From contig JACMQD010000081.1 of assembly GCA_014377155.1 (NCBI GenBank), positions 1-17,912 of the forward strand: a DNA stretch of 17,912 nt, written 5' to 3'. Under the pieces are notes generated by a model. The model did no database searches. It was given only the letters and a program-made list of their open reading frames with translations, and was not told where the DNA came from. Source of the DNA: Herminiimonas sp. GTDB taxonomy: Bacteria > Pseudomonadota > Gammaproteobacteria > Burkholderiales > Burkholderiaceae. The translations under genes were made by a program, and so were the position numbers. This document shows positions 8,347 to 16,064 of the stretch, in pieces (positions within the stretch are counted from its first letter, which is position 1; the number at the start of each line of letters is the position of its first letter).

Positions 8347-8373
8347 AAGCGGACCAAGCGTCCGTTTTTTTTT
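8347..8373 (+). terminator. Rho-independent terminator after adk
   Basis: Stem CGGAC/GTCCG (8350-8354 and 8360-8364), extendable by a G-T pair and two A-T pairs, five-base loop, then nine T. It closes the exbB-to-adk run. The next 239 bases hold no gene I can support, only a small GGCATC/GATGCC hairpin at 8386-8402 without a T-run. Confidence 0.85.
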
Positions 8374-8612
8374 GCCTGCTCACCTGGCATCTCGGCGATG
8401 CCATAACCCTAACGCGCACCTCGTAGCACCCGCTCGACCCGTTCCAGACTCAGGCAGCCCGGCCAGCTAATAATAAAAGGGCAACGCACAGTTTTGCAGT
8501 ACGCAGCAGCCGCAGGATGACGACCGCAAATGCTTGAGCCCAAGCGCTTTCGTTCGCCATCCTCCGTATCTCGTAGTGGTATTAACTTGTCGTGATAACA
8601 GGAGGAGTCAAT

Positions 8613-10892
8613 ATGGCAGCAAGCTTGTGGTTTGCCGTAGTGTGCGGTCTGATCGCCGTGATCTACGGATTGGTATCCCGAAGCTGGATTCTGAAACAGG
8701 ATGCCGGCAATGCCCGAATGCAGGAAATCGCCGCCGCCATCCAGGTCGGCGCTGCTGCCTACCTCGCTCGACAATATCGCACCATCGCCATTGTCGGCGT
8801 GGTGCTGTTCGTGCTGATGGCATTCTTGCCGGGGCTCGGGTGGACCACGGCAATCGGCTTTCTGATCGGCGCCGTGCTTTCCGGCGCCTGCGGCTTCATC
8901 GGCATGAACGTCTCGGTACGCGCCAACGTCCGTACCGCACAGGCCGCGACCAAGGGCATGAACGAGGCGCTCGATGTCGCCTTCAAAGGCGGCGCCATTA
9001 CCGGCATGCTAGTGGTCGGTCTGGGCCTTTTAGGCGTGACCGCTTTTTTCTGGTATCTCGCCATGCAGGGGCAGGGCGGTGCGGTGCCCCTACACGACCT
9101 CATCAAGCCACTGATCGGATTAGCTTTCGGCGCGTCGCTGATTTCGATTTTCGCGCGTCTGGGCGGCGGCATCTTCACCAAGGGCGCTGATGTCGGCGCC
9201 GATCTGGTCGGCAAGGTCGAAGCCGGCATTCCCGAGGACGATCCGCGCAATCCGGCGGTGATTGCCGATAACGTCGGCGACAACGTCGGCGATTGCGCCG
9301 GCATGGCGGCCGACCTGTTCGAAACCTACGTCGTCACGCTGATTGCAACGATGCTGCTCGGGACGCTGATGCTGAAAGGCATGGAGCTGCAAGCAGCGAT
9401 CTATCCGTTGTTGCTGGGCGGTGTTTCGATCCTGGCATCGATTGTCGGCTGCTCGATGGTCAAGGCCAAGCCAGGCAAGAAGATCATGTCAGCGCTGTAC
9501 ACTGGCCTGTGGTGGGCCGCCGGCCTGTCGCTGATCGGCTTTGCGATCGTGACCTGGATGGTGATGCCGCAGGCAATGCGCATGCCGATGATGGGCGCAA
9601 CCGTGGTCGGCATCGTGCTGACCGGTCTGATGGTCTACATAACCGAGTATTACACCGGCACCGATTTCAAGCCGGTGCAGCACATCGCCGAAGCATCGAC
9701 CACCGGCCATGGCACCAACATCATCGCCGGCCTAGGCATTTCGATGAAATCCACCGCCTATCCGGTGCTGTCGGTCTGCGTTGCGATCCTGGTTTCTTAC
9801 CGATTGGGCGGACTGTACGGTATCGCCATCGCCGCGACGTCGATGCTGTCGATGGCCGGCATCATCGTCGCCCTCGACGCGTACGGCCCGATCACCGACA
9901 ACGCCGGTGGCATCGCCGAGATGGCCCACATGCCGGAATCGGTGCGCGCCATTACCGATCCACTCGATGCGGTCGGCAACACCACCAAGGCCGTCACCAA
10001 GGGCTATGCGATCGGCTCGGCCGGACTGGCGGCGCTGGTCTTGTTTGCCGACTACACCCATGCGCTCGACTCTGCCGGCAAAAGCACCAGCTTCGATCTG
10101 TCGAATCCGATGGTGATCGTCGGCCTGTTCATCGGCGGGCTGATTCCTTACCTGTTCGGTGCGATGGCAATGGAAGCGGTCGGTCGCGCGGCCGGTGCGG
10201 TAGTCGTCGAGGTACGGCGCCAGTTTCGTGACATCAAGGGCATCATGGATGGCTCCGGCAAGCCCGAATACGACAAGGCGGTCGACATGCTGACCACCGC
10301 CGCGATCAAGGAAATGATCGTTCCATCGCTGCTGCCGGTGATCGTGCCGATCCTGGTCGGCATGATCCTTGGGCCTGCCGCGCTCGGCGGTCTGCTGATG
10401 GGGGCGATCGTGACCGGCCTGTTCGTGGCGATCTCGATGACCACCGGTGGCGGCGCCTGGGACAATGCCAAGAAGTATATCGAGGACGGCCACCATGGCG
10501 GCAAGGGTTCGGAAGCGCACAAGGCTGCCGTCACTGGCGACACCGTAGGCGATCCTTACAAGGACACTGCCGGTCCCGCGGTCAATCCGCTCATCAAGAT
10601 CATCAACATCGTCGCGTTGCTGATGGTGCCATTGTTACCGGCGGTGGGCATGCAGTTCGGCCCCACTGCAATCAGCATGCCGAATGCCACCATCGGCACG
10701 CCGAGCGATGCCATGCCAGCCGCAGTGGTGCCGATGCCACCGGCGATGCCGGTCGGGGCGCCGGTCGTAGCGCCGGTCGTAGCACCCGATGCCACCCCGG
10801 TCACGCCGCTGATCGTACCGACCACGCCCGCCGGCGTGCCCCCGGCCAGCGATACTGCGGAGCCGGCACCGTTACCGGCAACCCGGCCGTAA
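8613..10892 (+). CDS. hppA: Membrane-bound K+-independent H+-translocating pyrophosphatase
   Basis: This inner-membrane pump hydrolyses pyrophosphate and moves protons out of the cytoplasm. The family has 16 membrane segments. Pyrophosphate and magnesium sites are visible in [21 protein letters not shown] and [20 protein letters not shown], with further acidic clusters near [10 protein letters not shown] and [16 protein letters not shown]. In [17 protein letters not shown], Lys459 takes the place of the Ala found in potassium-dependent enzymes (Ala460 in Carboxydothermus hydrogenoformans), which marks the K+-independent class. GGAGGAG (8601-8607) five bases before ATG 8613 is one of the strongest ribosome sites in the window. 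The core ends near residue 679; residues 680-759 are an unusual tail with 21 prolines in 80 residues. In family topology the C-terminus is outside the cytoplasm, so the tail would face the periplasm. A terminator follows. Confidence 0.96.
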   Translation: MAASLWFAVVCGLIAVIYGLVSRSWILKQDAGNARMQEIAAAIQVGAAAYLARQYRTIAIVGVVLFVLMAFLPGLGWTTAIGFLIGAVLSGACGFIGMNVSVRANVRTAQAATKGMNEALDVAFKGGAITGMLVVGLGLLGVTAFFWYLAMQGQGGAVPLHDLIKPLIGLAFGASLISIFARLGGGIFTKGADVGADLVGKVEAGIPEDDPRNPAVIADNVGDNVGDCAGMAADLFETYVVTLIATMLLGTLMLKGMELQAAIYPLLLGGVSILASIVGCSMVKAKPGKKIMSALYTGLWWAAGLSLIGFAIVTWMVMPQAMRMPMMGATVVGIVLTGLMVYITEYYTGTDFKPVQHIAEASTTGHGTNIIAGLGISMKSTAYPVLSVCVAILVSYRLGGLYGIAIAATSMLSMAGIIVALDAYGPITDNAGGIAEMAHMPESVRAITDPLDAVGNTTKAVTKGYAIGSAGLAALVLFADYTHALDSAGKSTSFDLSNPMVIVGLFIGGLIPYLFGAMAMEAVGRAAGAVVVEVRRQFRDIKGIMDGSGKPEYDKAVDMLTTAAIKEMIVPSLLPVIVPILVGMILGPAALGGLLMGAIVTGLFVAISMTTGGGAWDNAKKYIEDGHHGGKGSEAHKAAVTGDTVGDPYKDTAGPAVNPLIKIINIVALLMVPLLPAVGMQFGPTAISMPNATIGTPSDAMPAAVVPMPPAMPVGAPVVAPVVAPDATPVTPLIVPTTPAGVPPASDTAEPAPLPATRP
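10758..10781 (+). repeat. Tandem 12-base repeat in hppA tail
   Basis: GCGCCGGTCGTA occurs twice head to tail and encodes APVVAPVV in the proline-rich tail; a diverged continuation (GCACCCG) follows. It suggests that the tail grew by slippage-type duplication. Confidence 0.6.
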
Positions 10893-10904
10893 TCATGTCT
10901 GCGG

Positions 10905-10926
10905 AGGACGGCTTCGGTCGTCTTTT
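10905..10926 (+). terminator. Rho-independent terminator after hppA
   Basis: Eight-pair stem (AGGACGGC with GTCGTCTT, two G-T pairs) closed by a C(TTCG)G tetraloop and followed by T residues. It lies 12 bases after the hppA stop. The T-run overlaps the -35 of the next promoter. Confidence 0.75.
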
Positions 10927-10954
10927 GCCATCTGCGCGCATAATTCGCTATGAT
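10925..10954 (+). promoter_or_regulatory. Sigma-70-type promoter for the SDR gene
   Basis: TTGCCA (10925-10930), 18-base spacer, TATGAT (10949-10954; five of six consensus). Transcription would begin near 10961, giving a 60-base leader that contains the dyad at 10965-10982. Confidence 0.5.
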
Positions 10955-10964
10955 CCGCTGGATT

Positions 10965-10982
10965 GACGTTAACATAAACGTC
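10965..10982. promoter_or_regulatory. Dyad GACGTT-N6-AACGTC, possible operator
   Basis: Perfect six-base arms with a six-base AT-rich spacer, placed just downstream of the likely transcription start of the SDR gene. The size and symmetry suit a dimeric regulator blocking transcription. No regulator gene is adjacent, and the family that would bind is unknown. Confidence 0.4.
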
Positions 10983-11020
10983 ATGGGATTTTCGATCACT
11001 CATCACTTACCTAGGCACAG

Positions 11021-11779
11021 ATGCAGATTCAAGACAGCGTATTCATCATCACCGGCGGCGCGTCGGGTTTGGGCGCAGCGACCGCGCGCATGATCGTCGA
11101 CAACGGCGGCAAGGTGGTACTGGCCGATGTGCAGGTCGAGGCGGGCGAGAAGCTTGCTGCGGAGTTGAAAGGGACGTTCGTCAAGTGCGACGTCACTTCG
11201 GAAACCGACGGCAAGTCAGCGGTCGATGCTGCCATGGCACTGGGCACCCTGCGTGGCCTGGTCAACTGCGCCGGCGTGGCGCCTGCCGTCAAGACCGTCG
11301 GCAAAGACGGCCCACACCCGCTCGATTCGTTCCAGCGCACCATCAACATCAACCTGATCGGCACCTTCAACATGGCGCGCCTTGCCGCCGATGCGATGTC
11401 GAAGACCGTTCCCAACGACCAGGGTGAGCGCGGCGTGATCATCAACACTGCGTCGGTCGCCGCTTTCGACGGCCAGATCGGCCAGGCCGCCTATGCCTCG
11501 TCGAAAGCAGCAGTGGTCGGCCTGACCTTGCCGATGGCACGTGACCTGTCGCGTAACGGCATTCGCGTGATGACGATTGCACCGGGCATTTTCGAGACGC
11601 CGATGCTGCTCGGCATGGCGCAAGAGGTACAGGATGCTTTGGGCCGCATGGTACCGTTTCCGCCGCGCTTGGGTCGTCCGGCAGAATACGCCCATCTGGC
11701 CAAAACCATCATCGAAAACGTCATGCTCAATGGCGAAACGATTCGACTCGATGGAGCAATCAGGATGCAGCCGAAGTAA
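11021..11779 (+). CDS. SDR dehydrogenase, type II 3-hydroxyacyl-CoA dehydrogenase-like
   Basis: A 252-residue classical short-chain dehydrogenase/reductase. TGGASGLG (11-18) binds NAD(P), Asp36-type acid in VVLADVQ favours NAD, NCAGVAP is the NAG-like motif, and Ser145, Tyr158 and Lys162 (YASSK) form the catalytic set. The segments [20 protein letters not shown] and [15 protein letters not shown] closely resemble the human HSD17B10/type II 3-hydroxyacyl-CoA dehydrogenase subfamily, which oxidises 3-hydroxyacyl-CoA and related substrates in fatty acid or branched-chain amino acid breakdown. The substrate here is inferred. The ribosome site is weak (AGG six bases before ATG). It stands alone between terminators, with its own promoter and a dyad in the leader, so it may be regulated separately. 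Confidence 0.93.
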   Translation: MQIQDSVFIITGGASGLGAATARMIVDNGGKVVLADVQVEAGEKLAAELKGTFVKCDVTSETDGKSAVDAAMALGTLRGLVNCAGVAPAVKTVGKDGPHPLDSFQRTININLIGTFNMARLAADAMSKTVPNDQGERGVIINTASVAAFDGQIGQAAYASSKAAVVGLTLPMARDLSRNGIRVMTIAPGIFETPMLLGMAQEVQDALGRMVPFPPRLGRPAEYAHLAKTIIENVMLNGETIRLDGAIRMQPK

Positions 11780-11845
11780 GCGACCTGCTTTAGCGCGTGC
11801 TGCCTGAGCGCAATCAATGACCGCGATCAGGATGACGTCTACACT

Positions 11846-11872
11846 GGGGCAGGTTTTTCCTGCCCCTTTTTT
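11846..11872 (+). terminator. Strong rho-independent terminator between SDR gene and ggt
   Basis: GGGGCAGG, TTTTT loop, CCTGCCCC, then six T. It is the most perfect terminator in the window. Its T-run ends only two bases before the GGAG that serves the ggt start at 11885, so the hairpin lies directly on the 5' edge of that gene. Confidence 0.92.
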
Positions 11873-11884
11873 ATGGAGTCGACC

Positions 11885-13678
11885 ATGCGTCTGAAAAAAG
11901 TGATCCTTGCCGTCCTCGCCGTTACCATGGCCGGGGGATGCGTCACGCAGTCCGGCTTTCAGTATCAGATGCCGGATTACGCAATGAAGGCGCCAGAGAT
12001 CGCCACCGGCTATACTGAAAAAACGGGTGCGGCAGCGAAGAAATTCATGGTGGCGGCAGCTAATCCGCTGGCGGCCGATGCCGGCTATCAGGTGCTCAAG
12101 GCCGGTGGTGCCGCAATCGACGCCGCCATCGCGACGCAAATGGTGCTGACGTTGGTTGAGCCGCAGTCGTCGGGTATCGGCGGCGGTGCATTCCTGATGC
12201 ATTTCGACGGCGCCACGATCAAGGCGTTCGACGGCCGCGAGACCGCACCGGTAGCCGCGAGCGAAAAACTGTTCCAGCTACCGGATGGCAAAGCCATGCC
12301 TTTCATCGATGGCGTGGTCGGCGGCCGATCGGTCGGCGCGCCGGGCGTTTTGCGGATGCTCGCGCTGGCGCACCGTCAGTATGGAAAATTGCCTTGGGCG
12401 GTGTTATTCGAGCCGGCAATCAGGCTGGCCGAAAATGGCTTCAGCGTCAGTCCGAGACTCGCGATTTCGCTCAAAGCCGAGATGCATCTGAAAAAAGACC
12501 CGACCGCGGCGGCGTATTTCTATGATGCCAGCGGTGCGCCCTGGCCGGCCGGCCACGTGCTGAAAAATCCTCCACTTGCCAAGGTGCTGCGCGAGATCGC
12601 CTCGGGTGGTGCCGATGCATTCTATAAAGGTGCGATAGCGCGTGACATCGAAGCCAAGGTCAGAAGCCATCCGACCAATCCGGGTTTATTGACGGCTGCC
12701 GATATTGGCGGCTATCAGGCCAAGGTGCGCGAGCCGGTTTGTAGCGACTATAAAGCCTGGACCGTGTGTGGCATGCCGCCGCCCTCATCGGGCGGCATCG
12801 CGCTGGCGCAGATGCTGGGCATGCTGGAAGCGCGCGATATCCGTCCGTTTGCGCCGAACGACGGTGCCTTGTCGGCCGACGCCGTGCATCTTTTTTCCGA
12901 AGTCGGTCGTCTGGCCTATGCCGATCGCGCACGCTATGTCGCCGACACGGATTTTGTGGCGCTGCCCGGCAACAGCGCAAACGCATTGCTGGACAAAAAA
13001 TATCTGGCCGGCAGGGCAGCGCTGATTACCGACCGATCGATGGGTCCGGCCAAGTTCGGCACGCCACCCGGCATGACGGTCGCCGGCGGCCTCGATACAT
13101 CGCCCGAACGGCCATCGACCTCGCATGTGTCGATTGTCGATGCCAGCGGCAATGCGATCTCGATGACCACCACCATCGAAGACGCGTTCGGCTCACGGCA
13201 GATGGTCGACGGCTTTCTGCTTAACAATCAGCTAACCGATTTCTCATTCGATTCGGCCGACGCCAATGGTCCGATCGCCAACCGTGTCCAGCCCGGCAAG
13301 CGGCCACGCAGTTCGATGGCGCCGACCTTCGTGTTTGAAAAAGGCACGCGCAAGCTGGTGCTGGCAACCGGCTCGCCAGGCGGATCGGCCATCATCAACT
13401 ATGTCGGCAAGGTACTAGTCGGCACCATGGACTGGGGACTGAACGTGCAGCAGGCGATCAGCCTACCGAACTTCGGCAGCCGCAACGGCCCCACCGAGCT
13501 CGAACAGGGGCGCGTATCGACCGAACTGGTCGATGCCCTGACGGCACGTGGCCATAACGTGCGCCTGATGGAGCAGACATCTGGCCTACAAGGAATCATG
13601 CGCATGAACATCCATGGTGAAGACATGTGGTTTGGCGGCGCCGATCCGCGGCGTGAAGGGATCGTGCTTGGGGACTAA
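11885..13678 (+). CDS. ggt: Gamma-glutamyltransferase, probable lipoprotein
   Basis: GGT cleaves the gamma-glutamyl bond of glutathione and related compounds, transferring the glutamyl group to water or amino acids; it acts outside the cytoplasm. The precursor matures by self-cleavage before a conserved Thr, here Thr412 in STSHVSIVDASGNAISMTTT (411-430). Other family segments: MVAAANPLAADAGYQVLKAG, GIGGGAFLM, the Arg-containing FDGRETAP, LLNNQLTDFSF, and GSPGGSAIINYV near the end. The N-terminus MRLKKVILAVLAVTMAGGC resembles a lipoprotein signal with Cys19 as the lipidated residue, although the -3 position is Ala rather than Leu. I chose ATG 11885 because GGAG at 11875-11878 lies six bases upstream; ATG 11873 would add four residues and sits on the terminator's T-run. 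No clear promoter lies between the terminator and the start. Confidence 0.95.
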   Translation: MRLKKVILAVLAVTMAGGCVTQSGFQYQMPDYAMKAPEIATGYTEKTGAAAKKFMVAAANPLAADAGYQVLKAGGAAIDAAIATQMVLTLVEPQSSGIGGGAFLMHFDGATIKAFDGRETAPVAASEKLFQLPDGKAMPFIDGVVGGRSVGAPGVLRMLALAHRQYGKLPWAVLFEPAIRLAENGFSVSPRLAISLKAEMHLKKDPTAAAYFYDASGAPWPAGHVLKNPPLAKVLREIASGGADAFYKGAIARDIEAKVRSHPTNPGLLTAADIGGYQAKVREPVCSDYKAWTVCGMPPPSSGGIALAQMLGMLEARDIRPFAPNDGALSADAVHLFSEVGRLAYADRARYVADTDFVALPGNSANALLDKKYLAGRAALITDRSMGPAKFGTPPGMTVAGGLDTSPERPSTSHVSIVDASGNAISMTTTIEDAFGSRQMVDGFLLNNQLTDFSFDSADANGPIANRVQPGKRPRSSMAPTFVFEKGTRKLVLATGSPGGSAIINYVGKVLVGTMDWGLNVQQAISLPNFGSRNGPTELEQGRVSTELVDALTARGHNVRLMEQTSGLQGIMRMNIHGEDMWFGGADPRREGIVLGD

Positions 13679-13718
13679 TCAGCGCTTCAAGAAACTTGCT
13701 TTTTGCGAAAGCGACACT

Positions 13719-13747
13719 TTGTCGGTTTGCCAGCCGTTTTTTATGTT
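13719..13747 (+). promoter_or_regulatory. Possible promoter for the patatin-like gene
   Basis: TTGTCG (13719-13724), 17-base spacer, TATGTT (13742-13747). Each hexamer matches four of six. Transcription would begin near 13754, about 46 bases before the ATG. The match is modest. Confidence 0.25.
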
Positions 13748-13799
13748 TCTGGACACAGGCGGCATCCACAAAAGAACGCCGTGCTGCTAATCTTGTGCC

Positions 13800-15020
13800 A
13801 TGGCATACAAAAAGAAAACAGGCTTGGTCCTGACCGGCGGTGGGGCGCGCGCGGCATATCAGGTCGGGGTATTGCAAGCGGTGTCGTCGATCCTCTCAGA
13901 GGCGGGATGGCCATCGCAGCACAATCCATACGACATCATCTGCGGCACGTCGGCCGGCGCCATCAATGCCACCGCGCTGGCCTGCCACGCCGACGATTTC
14001 GGTGAAGGCTTGCAGATGCTGGTACGGGTCTGGGAAAACTTCACGGTCGACCAGGTCTATCGCGCCGATTCGCTCGGTGTGGTGCGTTCGGGTGCCAAGT
14101 GGCTGTCGCTATTGTCGTTTGGCTGGCTACTTCGCAAATGGCACGCCAACCCGCCGAATGCGCTGCTGGACAATACGCCGCTGGTGACACTGCTTAACCG
14201 GATGTTGAATCTGCCGCGCCTGGATGCGGCGCTGATCGATGGTTCGCTCCATGCACTCGCGGTCACGGCGTCTTCCTATACTGCCGGCCAGCACATCACT
14301 TTTTACCAGACCGAAGCCGAGATCGAGCCTTGGGTCAGGATGCAGCGTATTGCGATGCGCGGCCAGATCGGCGTCGAGCACCTGTTGGCGTCGTCGGCAA
14401 TTCCGCTGATCTTTCCGGCCACCCCGATCTATTGCAACGGCCGGCGCGAATATTTCGGCGATGGCTCGATGCGTCAGCTTGCGCCGATATCGCCGGCGAT
14501 TCACCTGGGTGCCGACAAGGTGTTAGTCGTGGGCGCGGGACGCTTGGCCGAACCGGCGCACGACAGCGCGGAACCGGCCAATTACCCCAGCCTGGCGCAA
14601 ATCGCCGGGCATGCATTGTCAAGCATTTTCCTCGATAGTCTGGCGGTAGATATCGAACGAATGAATCGAATCAACCTGACGCTATCGTTCCTCACAGACG
14701 AACAACGCGAAAAAACGCCGCTCAAACCGATTGAAATGCTGATTATCGCGCCCTCCGAGCGACTGGACGAAATCGCCAGCCGGCATGTGGACAGCTTGCC
14801 ACGACCGATCAGAATGATGTTGGGCGGGATTGGTGCCACCGAGGTGCGCGGCGGGGCACTAGCGTCGTACCTGTTGTTCGAGTCGACCTATACTTGCGAA
14901 CTGATGCAACTTGGCCAGCGTGATGCCTATGCTCGCCGCGCCGACGTGCTCAGCTTCTTCGGCGCTGCCGAACAGCTATCGATGCCCAGAAGGCGCAACA
15001 CCGAATCAACCCTCGGCTAA
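13800..15020 (+). CDS. Patatin-like phospholipase
   Basis: A 406-residue patatin-family hydrolase, expected to release fatty acids from phospholipids or other lipids through a Ser-Asp dyad. The oxyanion motif GGGARAAYQ is at 13-21, the nucleophile Ser51 lies in GTSAG (49-53), and the Asp is in DGSM (Asp221). There is no signal peptide or outer-membrane barrel domain, so it is likely cytoplasmic or loosely membrane-bound rather than an ExoU- or PlpD-type secreted enzyme. A helical C-terminal part of about 150 residues follows the catalytic domain and ends in a basic tail (RRRN). The ATG at 13800 lacks a good ribosome site, but the product start MAYKKKTGLVLTGGGARAAY suits the family. It converges on the minus-strand gene at 15044 with a gap of 23 bases and no visible terminator. 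Confidence 0.93.
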   Translation: MAYKKKTGLVLTGGGARAAYQVGVLQAVSSILSEAGWPSQHNPYDIICGTSAGAINATALACHADDFGEGLQMLVRVWENFTVDQVYRADSLGVVRSGAKWLSLLSFGWLLRKWHANPPNALLDNTPLVTLLNRMLNLPRLDAALIDGSLHALAVTASSYTAGQHITFYQTEAEIEPWVRMQRIAMRGQIGVEHLLASSAIPLIFPATPIYCNGRREYFGDGSMRQLAPISPAIHLGADKVLVVGAGRLAEPAHDSAEPANYPSLAQIAGHALSSIFLDSLAVDIERMNRINLTLSFLTDEQREKTPLKPIEMLIIAPSERLDEIASRHVDSLPRPIRMMLGGIGATEVRGGALASYLLFESTYTCELMQLGQRDAYARRADVLSFFGAAEQLSMPRRRNTESTLG

Positions 15021-15043
15021 CCAGTTGCTCGTATCGAACAAAC

Positions 15044-15424
15044 TCAGTTTCGATGGCCACGGTTGCCATCATGCTCACCGTGGTGGCCACCATGGTGGCC
15101 GCCATGGTAGCCGTGGCCGTATCCGCGATAGTAGGGTCGGTCTACGTAGTAAGGTTGTGGATACGGATTCACATAGTAAGGCTGGTATTGCACGATCGGT
15201 GCCGGGCGCACATAGACCGGTTGCGGACGCACGTAGACTGGCTGTGATTCGACGTAGACCGGTTGCTGGGTATAAATCACACCAGGCGCATAACCCGGCG
15301 AATACGGCGTACCGACGCTGACCGACCAGCTGACCTGATCACGCGCCACAGCAGTGGTGCTCGCTGTGCTTAGCGCCAGCGCAGCCAGTACCCCGAGAAA
15401 CACCGCTTTTGTTGGATTTTTCAT
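15044..15424 (-). CDS. Secreted protein with QPVYV repeats and His/Gly-rich tail
   Basis: A 126-residue exported protein of unknown function. A signal peptide (MKNPTKAVFLGVLAALALST..., cleavage likely after AVA at about residue 27) is followed by a region rich in Tyr, Pro and Val. Three near-identical seven-residue units, QPVYVES, QPVYVRP, QPVYVRP, occupy residues 54-74, then looser PYYV units (about 82-98). The last 26 residues (101-126) are His/Gly-rich (HGYHGGHHGGHHGEHDG). The start is supported by GGGAG seven bases before ATG 15424. Proteins with PxPV- or PVYV-type repeats occur widely in Burkholderiales; a His-rich tail suggests metal binding, which is inference. An envelope or surface location is likely. 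The gene is monocistronic and converges on the patatin gene. Confidence 0.8.
   Translation of the reverse strand: MKNPTKAVFLGVLAALALSTASTTAVARDQVSWSVSVGTPYSPGYAPGVIYTQQPVYVESQPVYVRPQPVYVRPAPIVQYQPYYVNPYPQPYYVDRPYYRGYGHGYHGGHHGGHHGEHDGNRGHRN
15085..15100. repeat. Perfect 16-base palindrome inside the His/Gly-rich coding part
   Basis: GGCCACCATGGTGGCC is identical on both strands. It arises from repeated HGG codons, and further CCATGG copies lie beside it (15102-15107). It is most simply a by-product of the coding repeat, though it could form a strong hairpin near the 3' end of the message. Confidence 0.6.
15203..15265 (-). repeat. Three tandem 21-base coding repeats (QPVYV units)
   Basis: Three consecutive 21-base units encode QPVYVES, QPVYVRP and QPVYVRP. 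They differ by several bases, including silent changes (for example TAGACC versus TAGACT), so the duplication is not very recent and the peptide repeat has been kept. Confidence 0.75.
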
Positions 15425-15450
15425 GATTTATCTCCCAGTGGTAGCCAATA

Positions 15451-15480
15451 TTTATATTAGAGTCGAAAAAGGGGCGACAG
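15451..15480 (-). promoter_or_regulatory. Possible promoter for the repeat protein gene
   Basis: On the minus strand, CTGTCG (complement of 15475-15480), 18-base spacer, TATAAA (complement of 15451-15456), about 26 bases before the ATG. The -10 is good and the -35 is poor. The remaining bases between the divergent genes (15425-15688) are AT-rich and hold no gene; a TTGACT at 15566-15571 with a weak TAAAGC 17 bases later may serve the ribonuclease gene. Confidence 0.3.
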
Positions 15481-15688
15481 TGGAAGCATCTTGTTCATGG
15501 TAATGGCAAATTTTTGAAACAATTTGTATCGGCGCGCTGCGTTTTTCTCGTAGTGTTGCCAAGTGTTGACTGGCGCAAATGACACTTTTAAAGCGATTGA
15601 AGTTGATTCGCGCGGTACAACAAGTTACCCTACATAGTCGCAGACAAGAATTTTATTAGAACAACAACAATGCGCCCGGGAACTCCTT

Positions 15689-16063
15689 GTGCACAATAAA
15701 CTACTAAAAAGCTGGATTTGCGCCTTTGCGCTTTTGCTGTTTTCCTGCAATGTATTGGCCAGAGATGCGAGCGGTCTTGACAGCGTCGCGTTAAACGCGT
15801 TGCCGGTAGAAGCCCGGCGCACGCTGGAGCAGATCAAGCAAGGCGGGCCGTTTCCGTATCCGAAAGACGGCAGCGTGTTTGGTAACTACGAAAAGAATTT
15901 ACCAAAGCAGAAGCGCGGATATTACCGCGAGTTTACAGTGCCGACCCCTGGCATTCGCAGTCGCGGCGCGAGACGTATCATCGCTGGTGGCGACCCCGCA
16001 TCATTCAACGAGTTTTTTTACACTGCTGACCATTACCGCACCTTTCAGCGGATCAGGAACTAA
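15689..16063 (+). CDS. Secreted guanyl-specific ribonuclease (RNase Sa/barnase family)
   Basis: A 124-residue exported ribonuclease of the microbial N1/T1/barnase family, expected to cut single-stranded RNA after guanosine. The signal peptide ends near VLA at residues 22-24. The mature part follows Streptomyces RNase Sa closely: LNALPVEARRTLEQIKQGGPF, the PFPYPKDGSVF segment, GYYREFTVPTPG and RGARRIIAGG. Catalytic residues match in place: Glu81 (Sa Glu54), Arg92 (Arg65), Arg96 (Arg69) and His115 in YTADHYRTF (His85). The two cysteines that make the RNase Sa disulfide are absent. The start is GTG 15689, with only a weak GGGAA nine bases upstream and no other in-frame start in reach. The stop overlaps the leader of the barstar-like gene, whose start lies one base later. 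Enzyme identity is confident; its biological use is not. Confidence 0.92.
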   Translation: MHNKLLKSWICAFALLLFSCNVLARDASGLDSVALNALPVEARRTLEQIKQGGPFPYPKDGSVFGNYEKNLPKQKRGYYREFTVPTPGIRSRGARRIIAGGDPASFNEFFYTADHYRTFQRIRN

Positions 16064-16064
16064 C

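Noticed and set aside
8409..8774. 121-codon minus-strand frame between adk and hppA
   Set aside because: It overlaps the hppA ribosome site and first codons on the opposite strand and has no start context or family features.
9293..10231. 312-codon plus-strand frame and other long frames inside hppA (also minus 9732-10520)
   Set aside because: Shifted-frame shadows of the GC-rich hppA gene; the compositions are dominated by Arg and His and there is no ribosome site.
11216..12202. 328-codon open frame on the minus strand across the SDR gene and the start of ggt
   Set aside because: It is antisense to two well-supported genes and to the strong terminator between them; its translation is rich in Arg, His, Cys and Gln, with no family signature.
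13679..13799. Possible terminator after ggt (GCTTT/AAAGC and GACA/TGTC arms)
   Set aside because: The stems are four or five pairs and no T-run follows at the right distance.
15203..15265. Regular 21-base repeats as a CRISPR-like array
   Set aside because: The units are contiguous without spacers, in frame, and encode a peptide repeat; no cas genes are near.
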